Origin: Verrucomicrobiota bacterium
Lineage (GTDB): Bacteria > Verrucomicrobiota > Verrucomicrobiia > CAIQCK01
Direction: 5' to 3'
DNA length: 64,000 nucleotides
Assembly (NCBI GenBank): GCA_016235595.1
Contig: JACRJX010000009.1
Location: 1 to 64,000 of the forward strand
The stretch's first letter is position 1. Every line of letters begins with the position of its first letter. Positions 25,838 to 34,435 of this stretch are shown in pieces. Both the position numbers and the translations under genes were made by a program. The notes under the pieces are model-generated. The model was not told the origin of the DNA, did no database searches, and saw only the letters and a list, made by a program, of their open reading frames with translations.

Positions 25838-26832
25838 ATTCTCTCCATTCGCGAGACGTGCTCCCATGGGTCAGCGTTGCTGCCGAGCTTCTGCTTCAAC
25901 GGCTCGGTGATGTTGGAGAGTCGCGCGATCACATCGGCGTCGAGGGGCAGATCTGCCGCCGCAGCGTTCTCGACGGCTTGCACCGCGTTGCGCGCGCCGA
26001 CGATGGCTGAGGTCACGCCAAGCTGGGCAAGCAACCATGCCAACGCGACGCGGCCCATCGGCTGGCCAAGTTCGTCGGCCACGCGCCCTATTTCCGCCAG
26101 CGCCGCGAATGTTTCCGGTTCGAAACCCGCCTCCCCGTGCCGCGTCATCTTGCGGCTCGCGGAGAACAAACGTGTCCTTGCCCGCTTCTCCGGGACTTCA
26201 TTGGCGGTCCGGAACTTTCCGGTGAGCAAACCCTGCGCAAGCGGACTGTAACAGAGGATGCTCATCTTGTTGGCCACGCACAGCGGCTGGATGGCGAACT
26301 CCACCGCGCGCCAGAGCAGGCTGTAAGGCAACTGGTTGCTCTCCGCCCGCCCAAGCTGAGCCATCTCGCCGAGGAAACTCGTGCCAAAGTTCGAGACGCC
26401 AATGTATCGGACCTTCCCCTCACGCTGCAACGCCTCCAACGTCCTCCATGTCGGCTCCAGTGGCAACGTCTTGCTCGGCCAGTGAATCTGGTAAAGGTCA
26501 ATGTAGTCGCTCCGCAGCGCGCGCAAGCTTCGCTCACAACTCTGGCGGAGCTTGTCCGGCTCCAGATCAGCGGGCGGAATTTTGCTGGCCACGACTACTT
26601 CACGCCGATGCAAACCCAGCGCCTCGCCGAGAATCTCCTCCGACTCCCCGTTACCATAAGCGGGCGCCGTGTCGAAGAAATTCACGCCGGCATCCAGCCC
26701 GGCCCGAATCGCCGCGAGCGAGTCGCCACGATCCTGGCCGTCCCAGAAGACGTCCTTGGTAGCGACGGACCAAGTTCCCTGGCAGACCACAGAGACGTTG
26801 AGATCGGTTTGTCCTAGTTTTCGATAGCGCAT
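25834..26832 (-). CDS. Aldo/keto reductase, copy 1
   Basis: 332 aa, cytoplasmic. The AKR catalytic tetrad is complete: Asp54 and Tyr59 in FFDTAPAYGNGESE, Lys84 in VVVASK and His117 in DLYQIHWPS. NADP-binding segments near the C-terminus include VTSAIVGARN. A strong AGGAGA ribosome site precedes ATG 26832. AKRs reduce or oxidise sugar aldehydes and ketones with NADP(H). A near-copy (about 26 differences in 332 residues by eye) lies at 33224-34222. Both copies are coupled by ATGA to a different secreted protein. The divergent LacI regulator probably controls this gene. Confidence 0.9.
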   Translation of the reverse strand: MRYRKLGQTDLNVSVVCQGTWSVATKDVFWDGQDRGDSLAAIRAGLDAGVNFFDTAPAYGNGESEEILGEALGLHRREVVVASKIPPADLEPDKLRQSCERSLRALRSDYIDLYQIHWPSKTLPLEPTWRTLEALQREGKVRYIGVSNFGTSFLGEMAQLGRAESNQLPYSLLWRAVEFAIQPLCVANKMSILCYSPLAQGLLTGKFRTANEVPEKRARTRLFSASRKMTRHGEAGFEPETFAALAEIGRVADELGQPMGRVALAWLLAQLGVTSAIVGARNAVQAVENAAAADLPLDADVIARLSNITEPLKQKLGSNADPWEHVSRMERI

Positions 26833-26980
26833 CAGGATCTCCTTATGGTTGCAACGTTTCTGTCAAAACGCGGACAGGCTAACGAATGACCCTCTTTGTG
26901 TCAATAGTGTGTGTGCACAAAATATAGATCACTTCCGGCATTATACGGATTATTTCATCAAATCAACTCATCATATGTCT

Positions 26981-27020
26981 CATAATGTGTATTGACATTA
27001 TGGATGACTGTCGGAATACT
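26981..27020 (+). promoter_or_regulatory. LacI-gene promoter with overlapping operator
   Basis: CATAATGT (26981-26988) and ACATTATG (26995-27002) form a perfect 8-bp inverted repeat with a 6-nt spacer. A consensus -35 TTGACA lies inside it at 26992-26997. With 17-nt spacing the -10 would be AATACT (27015-27020, 4 of 6), leaving only 8 nt to the ATG at 27029, so the transcript could be almost leaderless. Autorepression by the LacI protein is inferred. The 196-bp divergent region also holds TGTGCACA (26912-26919). Confidence 0.55.
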
Positions 27021-27028
27021 TCGCGACC

Positions 27029-28072
27029 ATGTCCATCGTGAAAGTGGCTAAAATGGCTGGTGTGACCCATGGCACCGTGTCGCGGTTCATCAACAGCCGC
27101 GGCGGCGTCTCAGAGGAGACAGCGCAACGGATACGCCAAGCGATGGCGAAACTCAACTACCAGCCCAAGCCGCCCGAACAGCGCCGCGGCAAAACCGCGC
27201 GTCCGGCAGGCCTGCGCACCGGTAATGTCTGCCTATTGCTCGTCGGTGCGCCGCGCGAGGTGCTTGACCGGCCAGGCATCAATACAACTGTAGCAATCAT
27301 CGAGGCCGAACTCCGACGTCGTGGCCTGAGTCTGTTCCTCGCGCAAGCTGGAAGTCTGAAGGACCTGCCACCTTGTGTTAGCCGCCGGAAGACAGATGGT
27401 TTGTTGCTGGCGGGCGAGGCGAGTGACTCGGCGCCGGCGGCGGCATATCGTTCGTTGCCGGCCGTGTGGCTTCTCAGCAGCCACACGCGACCCCATGAAT
27501 GGGCCGATCACGTCCTTCCCGACAACGAACGCATCGGCGCAATGGCAGCCGGGTATCTGGCAGCGCAGGGCCATCAGCGTGTGGCGTTCTACAACGACCA
27601 GCCGGAACACCCGGGATTCGCCGTCCGCGGCGCTGCGTTCTGTGCAGCGGCGCGTCAGCGCGGCTTGGAATGCCAGTCATTCGTGGCAGAGCCTTCGGGC
27701 GACAGGCCGGTCTGGGGATTTGGTCCCAACGCCGCCTGTGTGAAGCTGGTGGAACGCCTGCTTGCCACCGCGTCTCGACCGCAAGCCGTCTTCGTCCCAA
27801 CGGATGAACAAGTGCTGCGGCTCTACCCGCTTCTCGCGCGACGTTCGGTGGTTCCCGTCCGCGATCTTGGTGTTCTCTCGTGCGACAACCAGGAGGTCTG
27901 GCTACGGCAACTGGATCCGCGTCCGCCAAGCATTGATCTGAACTTCGAGGCGATCGGTCGTCGGGCGGTGGAGCAGCTGATGTCGCGCATCACGCAGCCC
28001 GATCAGCCGCCGGGCACCCGTATCCTCGTTCCGCCAAAACCGCTCGAACCGGAACCAGCAGCCAGCCACTAA
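27029..28072 (+). CDS. LacI-family transcriptional regulator
   Basis: 347 aa. The N-terminal LacI helix-turn-helix is clear (VKVAKMAGVTHGTVSRFINS, then VSEETAQRIRQAMAKLNYQP), followed by a periplasmic-binding-like effector domain to ~330 (for example ERIGAMAAGYLAAQGHQRVAFYND, PQAVFVPTDEQVLRLYPLL). Such proteins normally bind a sugar or sugar derivative and release a palindromic operator. It heads a plus-strand operon with a UroD-like gene (4 nt later) and an MFS carrier. It diverges from the aldo/keto reductase run, so both sides may be controlled from the shared gap. No ribosome site is evident before the start. Confidence 0.93.
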   Translation: MSIVKVAKMAGVTHGTVSRFINSRGGVSEETAQRIRQAMAKLNYQPKPPEQRRGKTARPAGLRTGNVCLLLVGAPREVLDRPGINTTVAIIEAELRRRGLSLFLAQAGSLKDLPPCVSRRKTDGLLLAGEASDSAPAAAYRSLPAVWLLSSHTRPHEWADHVLPDNERIGAMAAGYLAAQGHQRVAFYNDQPEHPGFAVRGAAFCAAARQRGLECQSFVAEPSGDRPVWGFGPNAACVKLVERLLATASRPQAVFVPTDEQVLRLYPLLARRSVVPVRDLGVLSCDNQEVWLRQLDPRPPSIDLNFEAIGRRAVEQLMSRITQPDQPPGTRILVPPKPLEPEPAASH

Positions 28073-28076
28073 CTCC

Positions 28077-29192
28077 ATGCGATTCCACCGCGAACAGTTT
28101 TTGGACTTGCTCACGTTCGGCTCGTGCGAACGGCAGATTTTTTGCGAGTTGTTCGGGCTGCTCGTCGGACTGGACAAGGAATGGCGCGACCAAGGAGCAA
28201 CGCAGGAGGAACTCGACCTGACCGGGTTCGATTGGGACTACGTGCCCTACGTCGAGTGTGGCGGGCAGACGGGATTGCTCGGCGCGCCGGTGACGATCTA
28301 CGAAGACGCCGAGACGCTGATTCAACGCGATGCTCTGGGCCGGACGCTGAAGCTCTGCAAGACGGCTGCGACGGTTCCGTTGCCGCTGGATTTTCCGGTG
28401 AAGACGGCGGACGACTGGCTTCGGTTGAAGCCGCTGTTTGAGTTCAGCGAAGCGCGGATTGATTGGCAGGCAGTCGAGACGGCACGCGAGCGACAGCGCG
28501 AAGGCGTGCTGGTGATGGGCCGGATTCCTGGCGGCTGGGACATCGCGCGCGAACTGATGGGCGAGGAGCTGGCGTGCCTCGTCTATTACGATCAGCCGGA
28601 ACTGATGCGCGACATCTTGCAGACCATCGCGCGCACGGCAGAGCAGGTGTTCGAGCGCGTCACGGAGAAGGTCACGATTGATCAACTCTACGTGCATGAA
28701 GACATGGCTGGTAAATCGGGGCCGCTCGCCGGCCCGGCGCAGGTGCGCGAGTTCATCACGCCCTACTACCGCCGCGCGTGGGACGTGCTCTCCAGCCGGG
28801 GCACGCGCCTGTTCAACCTCGACAGCGACGGCAACATCGGCTCGATCATCGAGCCGCTGATGGAAGGCGGCATCAACGCGATGCACCCGATGGAACCGGC
28901 GGCGGGCATGGACATGGTCGCGTTGCGCAAGCAATACGGCACGCGGCTGGCAATGCTCGGCGGGATAGACAAGCACGTCCTCCGCCGCAGCAAGGAGGAA
29001 ATCCGCCGCGAACTCGAATACAAGATGCAGCCGCTGATGCAGCAAGGCGGCACAGTGTTCGGGCTGGATCATCGCATCCCGAACGGCACGCCGCTGGAGA
29101 ACTATCGCTACTACGTCGCGCTCGGACGCGAGATGCTCGGCCTGCCGCCGCTGAACGGACACAGCCAGGGCTGGGGTCGGATGGGATTCTGA
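28077..29192 (+). CDS. UroD-like methyltransferase-family protein with altered zinc motif
   Basis: 371 aa. It has the uroporphyrinogen decarboxylase-type barrel (MRFHREQFLDLLTFGSCERQ, FVKTADDW-type linker, LYVHEDMAGKSGPL, GINAMHPMEPAAGMD, YGTRLAMLGGIDK). In corrinoid methyltransferases of this superfamily (MtaA/CmuA) a His-x-Cys supplies zinc ligands; here the matching place reads Asp249-Ser-Asp251 (LDSDGNI), and the later Cys is also missing. Haem synthesis is unlikely because the gene sits between a LacI regulator and a sugar-type transporter. A catabolic role, perhaps on a methylated or acidic sugar, is an inference. Its stop shares one base with the MFS start. Confidence 0.75.
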   Translation: MRFHREQFLDLLTFGSCERQIFCELFGLLVGLDKEWRDQGATQEELDLTGFDWDYVPYVECGGQTGLLGAPVTIYEDAETLIQRDALGRTLKLCKTAATVPLPLDFPVKTADDWLRLKPLFEFSEARIDWQAVETARERQREGVLVMGRIPGGWDIARELMGEELACLVYYDQPELMRDILQTIARTAEQVFERVTEKVTIDQLYVHEDMAGKSGPLAGPAQVREFITPYYRRAWDVLSSRGTRLFNLDSDGNIGSIIEPLMEGGINAMHPMEPAAGMDMVALRKQYGTRLAMLGGIDKHVLRRSKEEIRRELEYKMQPLMQQGGTVFGLDHRIPNGTPLENYRYYVALGREMLGLPPLNGHSQGWGRMGF

Positions 29193-30469
29193 TGAGTGTC
29201 TCCAACGCGCCCGCAATCGAGCCAGCGCCGCCGGTGCTGCGCGCGCGCTGGCTGATGATCGGGTTTGCGTTTCTGGCGACGGTCATCAACTACCTCGACC
29301 GGCAGACGTTGTCGGTGGTCGCGCCGGTGTTGACCGAGAAGTTCCAGATGAGCGGGGAAGCTTACGGGTTGGTCCTGTCGGCGTTCATGCTCGCTTACAC
29401 AGTGATGAACGGCGTCTCCGGGCCGCTGCTGGACCGACTCGGCACGCGGACGGGCTATGCGCTCTGCATGGCGTGGTGGTCCACGGCGGGTGTGCTGCAC
29501 GCACTGGCCTGTGGGCCTTGGAGCCTCGGAGCATTGCGCTTCCTGCTCGGCATGGGCGAGGCGGGCAATTGGCCGGCGGCGGTGAAGGTGGTGGCCGAAT
29601 GGTTTCCGGCGCGCGAACGCGCGCTGGCGTCGGGGATTTTCAACAGCGGCGCGGCCATCGGCGCGGTCGTCGCGCCGCCGCTGGTTGCCGCGTTGGTGTT
29701 GACCATCGGCTGGCAGGCCGCGTTTGTTCTCGTCGGCGTGACGGGCTATCTGTGGCTCGCGGGCTGGTGGTGGCTGTATTACACGCCGCCGCACGTCCGG
29801 CAGGAAGTCCAGGCACCGCCCGCCACGCCGTGGAGGCTCCTCCGCACTCGGTTTCTCGCGAGCCTCATGCTCTCGAAAATCTTTCTCGACCCGGTCTGGT
29901 ATTTCTACATCTTCTGGTTCCCGAAATACCTCAGCACAGCCCACGCCATGGATACCGCCGCCATCGGCAAGACAGCGTGGATTCCGTTCGTCACGGCCGA
30001 CCTCGGCAACCTCCTCGGCGGATGGTTCACGGGATCGTTGATGCGGCGCGGCTTGAGCGTGAACGCGGCCCGCAAGACCATGATCACGGTCTCCGCGCTG
30101 ATGATGACCGCAGCCATTCCCGCGGCGTTCTGCGCTAACGCCGCCGCAGCGATTGCGTTGGTGTCGGTAGCGACATTCGGCTACACGAGCTACAGCGCCA
30201 ACGCCCTCGCGTTTCCAGCCGATGTTTTCCCCAAGAACATGGTCGGCTCGATCTGGGGTCTGGCCAGCCTCGGCTCAGGACTGGGGGGGATGCTCTTCAT
30301 GTGGCTCAGCGGCCGGGTGATTGACGCATTCGGCTATACGCCGGCCTTCGTCGCCTTCGGCGTCCTGCCGCTCATCGCGGCGGGCATCGTGCTCTTCGCG
30401 ATGGGGCCGCTCCAGCCCCTGGTCGAGTTCCAGTCGCCCGAAACTGACACTCAGGGCGAGGGACACTAA
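29192..30469 (+). CDS. MFS transporter, hexuronate/sugar-acid type
   Basis: 425 aa from ATG 29192 (TGATG junction with the preceding gene); longer in-frame extensions upstream would overlap the UroD-like gene and are rejected. About 12 hydrophobic segments are visible, with ACS-subfamily motifs NYLDRQTLSVVAPVLTEKF, GPLLDRLGTRTGYAL and GMGEAGNWPAAVKVVAEWFP. It is related to, but clearly different from, the MFS gene at 19884-21128. It is the last gene of the LacI operon and likely imports the compound sensed by that regulator. Confidence 0.9.
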   Translation: MSVSNAPAIEPAPPVLRARWLMIGFAFLATVINYLDRQTLSVVAPVLTEKFQMSGEAYGLVLSAFMLAYTVMNGVSGPLLDRLGTRTGYALCMAWWSTAGVLHALACGPWSLGALRFLLGMGEAGNWPAAVKVVAEWFPARERALASGIFNSGAAIGAVVAPPLVAALVLTIGWQAAFVLVGVTGYLWLAGWWWLYYTPPHVRQEVQAPPATPWRLLRTRFLASLMLSKIFLDPVWYFYIFWFPKYLSTAHAMDTAAIGKTAWIPFVTADLGNLLGGWFTGSLMRRGLSVNAARKTMITVSALMMTAAIPAAFCANAAAAIALVSVATFGYTSYSANALAFPADVFPKNMVGSIWGLASLGSGLGGMLFMWLSGRVIDAFGYTPAFVAFGVLPLIAAGIVLFAMGPLQPLVEFQSPETDTQGEGH

Positions 30470-30473
30470 CCGA

Positions 30474-30547
30474 ACTCCGTGTTCGTGACGCCGATCTCCA
30501 GTTCTTTTTTTGCCGGGCTTCACTGCGCCGGTCAGGTTCATGCTCCA
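30474..30547 (-). pseudogene. Decayed 3' fragment of a GH106-like gene
   Basis: Read on the minus strand, this stretch encodes WSMNLTGAVKPGKK and, after a one-base shift in a run of seven A, ELEIGVTNTEF. The intact GH106-like protein at 36229-38994 has WSVDLTGAVKPGKNELEIAVTNTWV near its end (split here by the frameshift only in the remnant). The DNA match is obvious over ~70 bp and fades on both sides. No start or full domain remains. It lies between the convergent ends of the MFS and HzsA-like genes and is probably debris of a lost paralogue. Confidence 0.65.
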
Positions 30548-30629
30548 CAGGGTGCCCGACTCGTGCGCGCCATTTCAGGTCTGCCTTGCCACCATACAGA
30601 GCAAGTGGCGGACGTTCTGTTCGACGGAA

Positions 30630-33227
30630 TCAGTGGAGCTTCGCCTGCTGATGCCAGAACGATTGCCAATACTTCGCATCAATCAGGTAGGGGTCGGCCG
30701 GATCGTGACGGTCGTCAAACGTGACGGGCAGGATGCCGAAACGTTTCATCTCCCGCAAGTATTCCGGCCGCGGCCTGAAGCCGGCCATGTCGAAACGCTT
30801 GATGCGGTTCAGTTCGTCCGACACCTTGCTGATCGCCGCAAGAATTTTCCGGTAATCCGCATCCTGCGTGCTGCGAAACGTTGGGGGACAGGTTTTGGGC
30901 TGCGCATCGCCGGATGCAGTGGCGTAACCGCCTGCTTCCCGTGCCAGCGGAGCCAACAGCAGGACCGAATCCTGCGGCCGGCTCAGGTTGTAGAGCAAAT
31001 GCCGCGAGAGGCGGAGCCGGACCGCCATTTGCGGCTCTTTCCAGCGAGCCGCGTTGCGGTCGCCGCAAATCCAATACGGGTCTTCGCCCGCGCGGTCGAA
31101 GCAGGGGCCGTCGGGCAGGACCCGGTTTCCGGTGTGACAACCGGCGCAGCGCTTCGCGACGACCTCAGCCGCGGCGCGCACTTCCGGCAACTGATTGATT
31201 GGCCCGCCGTCGTTGGCAGTCTTGTAGTAACCCCCAATCATCCCCGTTCCCAGCGCGGCGTAGGTGCCCGGATAGGTGGCGCCCGCCTCAATCCAGTAGC
31301 GGATGGCTCGGGTCTCGGCCGGTGACAGGTTCGTACCGTGATGCCCCTGAAGTTTCTTCATGAGCGGGCTGGCCACGGCGCCGATCTGATAAGGAGGGAG
31401 GTTGGCGGCCGTGCGATTGCGACCGTCGGCAAATTGCTGCCGGATCGTGAGCATGTAGTAGCTGTGCGAGTATAGCGGCCCGCGGTCGCCGCTGAGGATT
31501 ACGCCGCCCTCGCGCTGCCGCGGGTTGTGGCAGGAAACGCAATGACGATCGAGGATGGGCTGGATGTCGCGGGGAAAATCAAGAACCTGCGGAATACCTT
31601 CGATGGGCCGAATCCTGCTTGGCCGCCTCTGGGTCGCGGCCCGCACTGCGGAATGGTTTGCCGCCGTTTGCGTGCGCTCTTCGTGGCAACCCACGCAGCC
31701 GGTTACCTCACCCGGCATCACCGACACGAAGCTCTGCATCCGTTTGACGGCATTCTCGTCCTTGTCCAAGGCCACGAAGAAGAACGCGCGATGAGCCGGA
31801 AGCTCGAAATGCGCCGAGCCGTCGGACTCGACCGGTACGGTGCCCAACACGCGTTCCAGCGTGAACGATCCGCCGAACGTCAACGGCTCTGGGAAACCAC
31901 TGAAGTTCAGCGGCTTCGGCAAAGTCTCCATCACCAACAGATTCTTAACCGTGCCTCGCGCAACGCCTGCCATGTTGCGGCCCGCATAAACGTCGGACAG
32001 GATCAACGTGCCTGTCGGTGACGATTCATCGGTGCGCACCGTGATGACCGGCTCCAGCGGCCGGGGCGTCAACCAACGCGGTTCATGCACCTCCATGCCC
32101 GCCGCCATCAGTTCGGCCGGCAAACGATAGAGCACGTTCACGCGCCCTGCCCCATTCATCATCGCCAGCCGGTCCCCGACAGCGACGAGGAAGCAATCCG
32201 CGGAAACCGGATAGGGATCGTGGAACCAAGGATGATCGCTCAGCACGCGCTCCGATTCCCGGACGTCCGGCCCGTTCCCCGGGTCCAGAACCGAAACCCC
32301 GCCCTGATGCTCCGTCCGGCCGTGCCCCGGTGAACGAATCATGACGATCTTCGTGGTTCCGGGAATCGGCCGGGCGTCAATGAACACGCCGCCGGGATTC
32401 ATGTTGCCGAAGAACGTCATCTGGCCGCTGCCGTCCGGGTTGATCGTCCACAAGTGATGATACTGCAGTTGGCTGCGGTCAACGTATTCCCAGCGCGTGT
32501 AGAGAATCCGGCCGTCGGGCAGCACGGCGGGCGTGTTGTCGTGCTCAATGTTCGCAGAGAGCGGCCGAATGTCGCGCCCCTCGCCGTCGCAGCGGTGGAG
32601 CGTCGCCACGGGCGTGCACCAGCAATTTACCCAGCGCTTGCTTCGCGCTGAACAGAAGACGATGCCGCCGTCGGGCAGATACGCCGGCTCGATGTCGTCG
32701 AACGGCCCGTCAGTGAGTTGCCGCAGGCCACTCCCGTCGCTGTTGATCGTATATAAATGATAGGTGTCGGTTCCGCCTTTGCGGTAAGAGAAAACAATCT
32801 TCCCGCCGTCGTAATGCACGCACGGGTCGCGGACAGCGCCGGCCGGGTCTTCCAACAACACCGAGAGTTTTCCTGTCCGCAGATTGAGCCGGCAAAGCCT
32901 GCCCTGGCCGTTACGGATGGGCACCGACGCCTGTTGCGAGTCCCCCTCGGCAAAGTAGCCAAAGTTCGCATACCAATGTTCGCGAACCGTCGTGCGGCAG
33001 GCGAAGACGATCTCCTGATCCGCCTTCATCGGACCCGCCAAGGCTGCCTCCAACAGATCCCGCCGACTCTCATCAAACAGATCGCGTTGATACCAAGGGT
33101 ATTTCTGACGCAACGCCTGCTCTTCGGCCCGTTGTGCGGGCGACAATTTCGTTCTGGCGGGAGCTTGCGCATGAATTGTCGCGGCGCACAGCGCCAGGAT
33201 GAGGAAGGCGGAGCAATAAACGTTCAT
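30630..33227 (-). CDS. HzsA-like secreted protein with three CxxCH motifs
   Basis: 865 aa from ATG 33227, which overlaps the aldo/keto reductase stop as ATGA; signal peptide MNVYCSAFLILALCAATIHA. Propeller repeats include DGSGLRQLTDG, PAYLPDGGIVFCSARS and LPDGRILYTRWEYVDR, then VARGTVKNLLV and GSAHFELPA. Haem-type motifs are CVGCH (~511), CVSCH (~563) and a third, CAGCH (~694), in a C-terminal extension that the other copies here do not show; it may carry an extra haem. The extension ends with a ~170-residue part (WICGDRNAARWKEP ... DPYLIDAKYW) that I do not recognise. Substrate and partners are unknown. Confidence 0.82.
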   Translation of the reverse strand: MNVYCSAFLILALCAATIHAQAPARTKLSPAQRAEEQALRQKYPWYQRDLFDESRRDLLEAALAGPMKADQEIVFACRTTVREHWYANFGYFAEGDSQQASVPIRNGQGRLCRLNLRTGKLSVLLEDPAGAVRDPCVHYDGGKIVFSYRKGGTDTYHLYTINSDGSGLRQLTDGPFDDIEPAYLPDGGIVFCSARSKRWVNCWCTPVATLHRCDGEGRDIRPLSANIEHDNTPAVLPDGRILYTRWEYVDRSQLQYHHLWTINPDGSGQMTFFGNMNPGGVFIDARPIPGTTKIVMIRSPGHGRTEHQGGVSVLDPGNGPDVRESERVLSDHPWFHDPYPVSADCFLVAVGDRLAMMNGAGRVNVLYRLPAELMAAGMEVHEPRWLTPRPLEPVITVRTDESSPTGTLILSDVYAGRNMAGVARGTVKNLLVMETLPKPLNFSGFPEPLTFGGSFTLERVLGTVPVESDGSAHFELPAHRAFFFVALDKDENAVKRMQSFVSVMPGEVTGCVGCHEERTQTAANHSAVRAATQRRPSRIRPIEGIPQVLDFPRDIQPILDRHCVSCHNPRQREGGVILSGDRGPLYSHSYYMLTIRQQFADGRNRTAANLPPYQIGAVASPLMKKLQGHHGTNLSPAETRAIRYWIEAGATYPGTYAALGTGMIGGYYKTANDGGPINQLPEVRAAAEVVAKRCAGCHTGNRVLPDGPCFDRAGEDPYWICGDRNAARWKEPQMAVRLRLSRHLLYNLSRPQDSVLLLAPLAREAGGYATASGDAQPKTCPPTFRSTQDADYRKILAAISKVSDELNRIKRFDMAGFRPRPEYLREMKRFGILPVTFDDRHDPADPYLIDAKYWQSFWHQQAKLH

Positions 33228-34222
33228 GGTCTCTCCATCCGCGAAATATGCTCCCACGGATCGGCGTTGCTGCCGAGTTTTTGTTTCAACGGCTCGGTGA
33301 TGCCGGCGAGCCGCGCGATCACATCGGCGTCGAGGCACAGATCTGCCGCCGCGACATTCTCAACGGCTTGCGTTGCGTTGCGCGCGCCGACGATGGCTGA
33401 GGTCACGCCAGGCTGGGCAAGCAACCACGCCAACGCGACGCGGCCCATCGGCTGTCCCAGATCATCGGCCACCCGCCGGATGCCCGCCAGAACCGCGAAT
33501 GTTTCTTGTTCGAAACCCGCCTCCCCGTGCCGCGTCATCTTGCGGCTCGCGGAGAACAAACGCGTCCTTGCCCGCTTCTCCGGAACTTCATCGGCGGTCC
33601 GGAACTTCCCGGTGAGCAAACCCTGCGCAAGCGGACTGTAGCAGAGGATGCTCATCTTGTTGGCCACGCACAACGGCTGGATGGCGAACTCCACCGCGCG
33701 CCAGAGCAGGCTGTAAGGCAACTGGTTGCTCTCCGCACGCCCAAGCTGAGCCAGCACGCCGAGGAAACTCGTGCCGAAGTTCGAGACGCCAATGTGTCGG
33801 ACCTTCCCCTCACGCTGCAACGCCTCCAGCGTCCGCCAAGTCGGCTCCAGCGGCAACGTCTTGCTCGGCCAGTGAATCTGGAGAAGGTCGATGTAGTCGC
33901 TCCGCAGCGCGCGCAGGCTTCGTTCGCAACTCTGGCGGAGCTTGTCCGGCTCCAAGTCGGTTGGCGGGACCTTCGTGGCAACGACAACCTCGCGCCGGCG
34001 CAAACCCAGCGCCTCGCCGAGAATCTCCTCCGACTCCCCGTTGCCATAAGCGGGCGCCGTGTCGAAGAAATTCACGCCGGCATCCAGCCCGGCCCGAATC
34101 GCCGCAAGCGAGTCGCCGCGGTCCTGTCCGTCCCAAAAGATGTCCTTGGTGGCAACCGACCATGTTCCCTGGCAGACCACCGAGACAGTGAGATCCGTTC
34201 GTCCTAGTTTTTCGTAGCGCAT
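33224..34222 (-). CDS. Aldo/keto reductase, copy 2
   Basis: 332 aa from ATG 34222 with a GAGGAA ribosome site; further upstream starts would extend into non-homologous sequence. It keeps Asp54, Tyr59, Lys84 and His117 and is roughly 92% identical (by eye) to the protein at 25834-26832, with DNA similarity reaching the stop codon. Upstream regions differ, so the copies are probably regulated separately. The gene is coupled by ATGA to an HzsA-like gene, whereas copy 1 is coupled to a glycosidase-like gene. Recent duplication or gene conversion is likely. Confidence 0.9.
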   Translation of the reverse strand: MRYEKLGRTDLTVSVVCQGTWSVATKDIFWDGQDRGDSLAAIRAGLDAGVNFFDTAPAYGNGESEEILGEALGLRRREVVVATKVPPTDLEPDKLRQSCERSLRALRSDYIDLLQIHWPSKTLPLEPTWRTLEALQREGKVRHIGVSNFGTSFLGVLAQLGRAESNQLPYSLLWRAVEFAIQPLCVANKMSILCYSPLAQGLLTGKFRTADEVPEKRARTRLFSASRKMTRHGEAGFEQETFAVLAGIRRVADDLGQPMGRVALAWLLAQPGVTSAIVGARNATQAVENVAAADLCLDADVIARLAGITEPLKQKLGSNADPWEHISRMERP

Positions 34223-34388
34223 CGGCAATTCCTCATCCAGTTGGCGCCAGCACGATGCTACCCCAGCCGCGCGCGTTTCAAAAGCCGGTTCTTGCCCCAT
34301 GTTGATATTGATGCAACCCGGCTGCAATGCACCGCCCAACGAATCCAGTCGAAAAGTTTTTCTCTTTTCTGATTCGTTATTGTACAGT

Positions 34389-34402
34389 TAACTAGGTAGT
34401 TA
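34389..34402. promoter_or_regulatory. Candidate operator dyad between divergent genes
   Basis: TAACTA-GG-TAGTTA is a perfect 6-bp inverted repeat in the AT-rich part of the 246-bp gap between aldo/keto reductase copy 2 and the radical SAM gene. On the minus strand a TACAAT (-10-like) lies next to it. No matching -35 was seen, so the promoter call is weak. Confidence 0.35.
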
Positions 34403-34405
34403 TCG

Positions 34406-34435
34406 GACGGCTGCCGAGTTGGCAGTAGAGCCGTC
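34406..34435. repeat. Stem-loop upstream of the radical SAM gene
   Basis: GACGGCT (34406-34412) pairs with AGCCGTC (34429-34435), and an inner TGCC/GGCA pair overlaps the first stem, allowing alternative folds. It would lie in the 5' leader of the radical SAM mRNA, ending 33 nt before the start codon. It may be a dispersed hairpin repeat or a leader structure; a known riboswitch was not recognised. Confidence 0.4.

Noticed and set aside
26883..26910. TTGACA at 26899-26904 as promoter of aldo/keto reductase copy 1
   Set aside because: The -10 at the right spacing (TAGCCT) matches the consensus poorly; not enough to list.
28077..29192. Haem biosynthesis hemE
   Set aside because: UroD fold, but LacI and MFS context, divergent active-site motif and a second family member elsewhere make a haem-pathway role unlikely.
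1..33227. Anammox hydrazine synthase
   Set aside because: The HzsA-like proteins share only the fold-level signatures; no HzsB/HzsC or hydrazine dehydrogenase gene is present and the context is carbohydrate metabolism.
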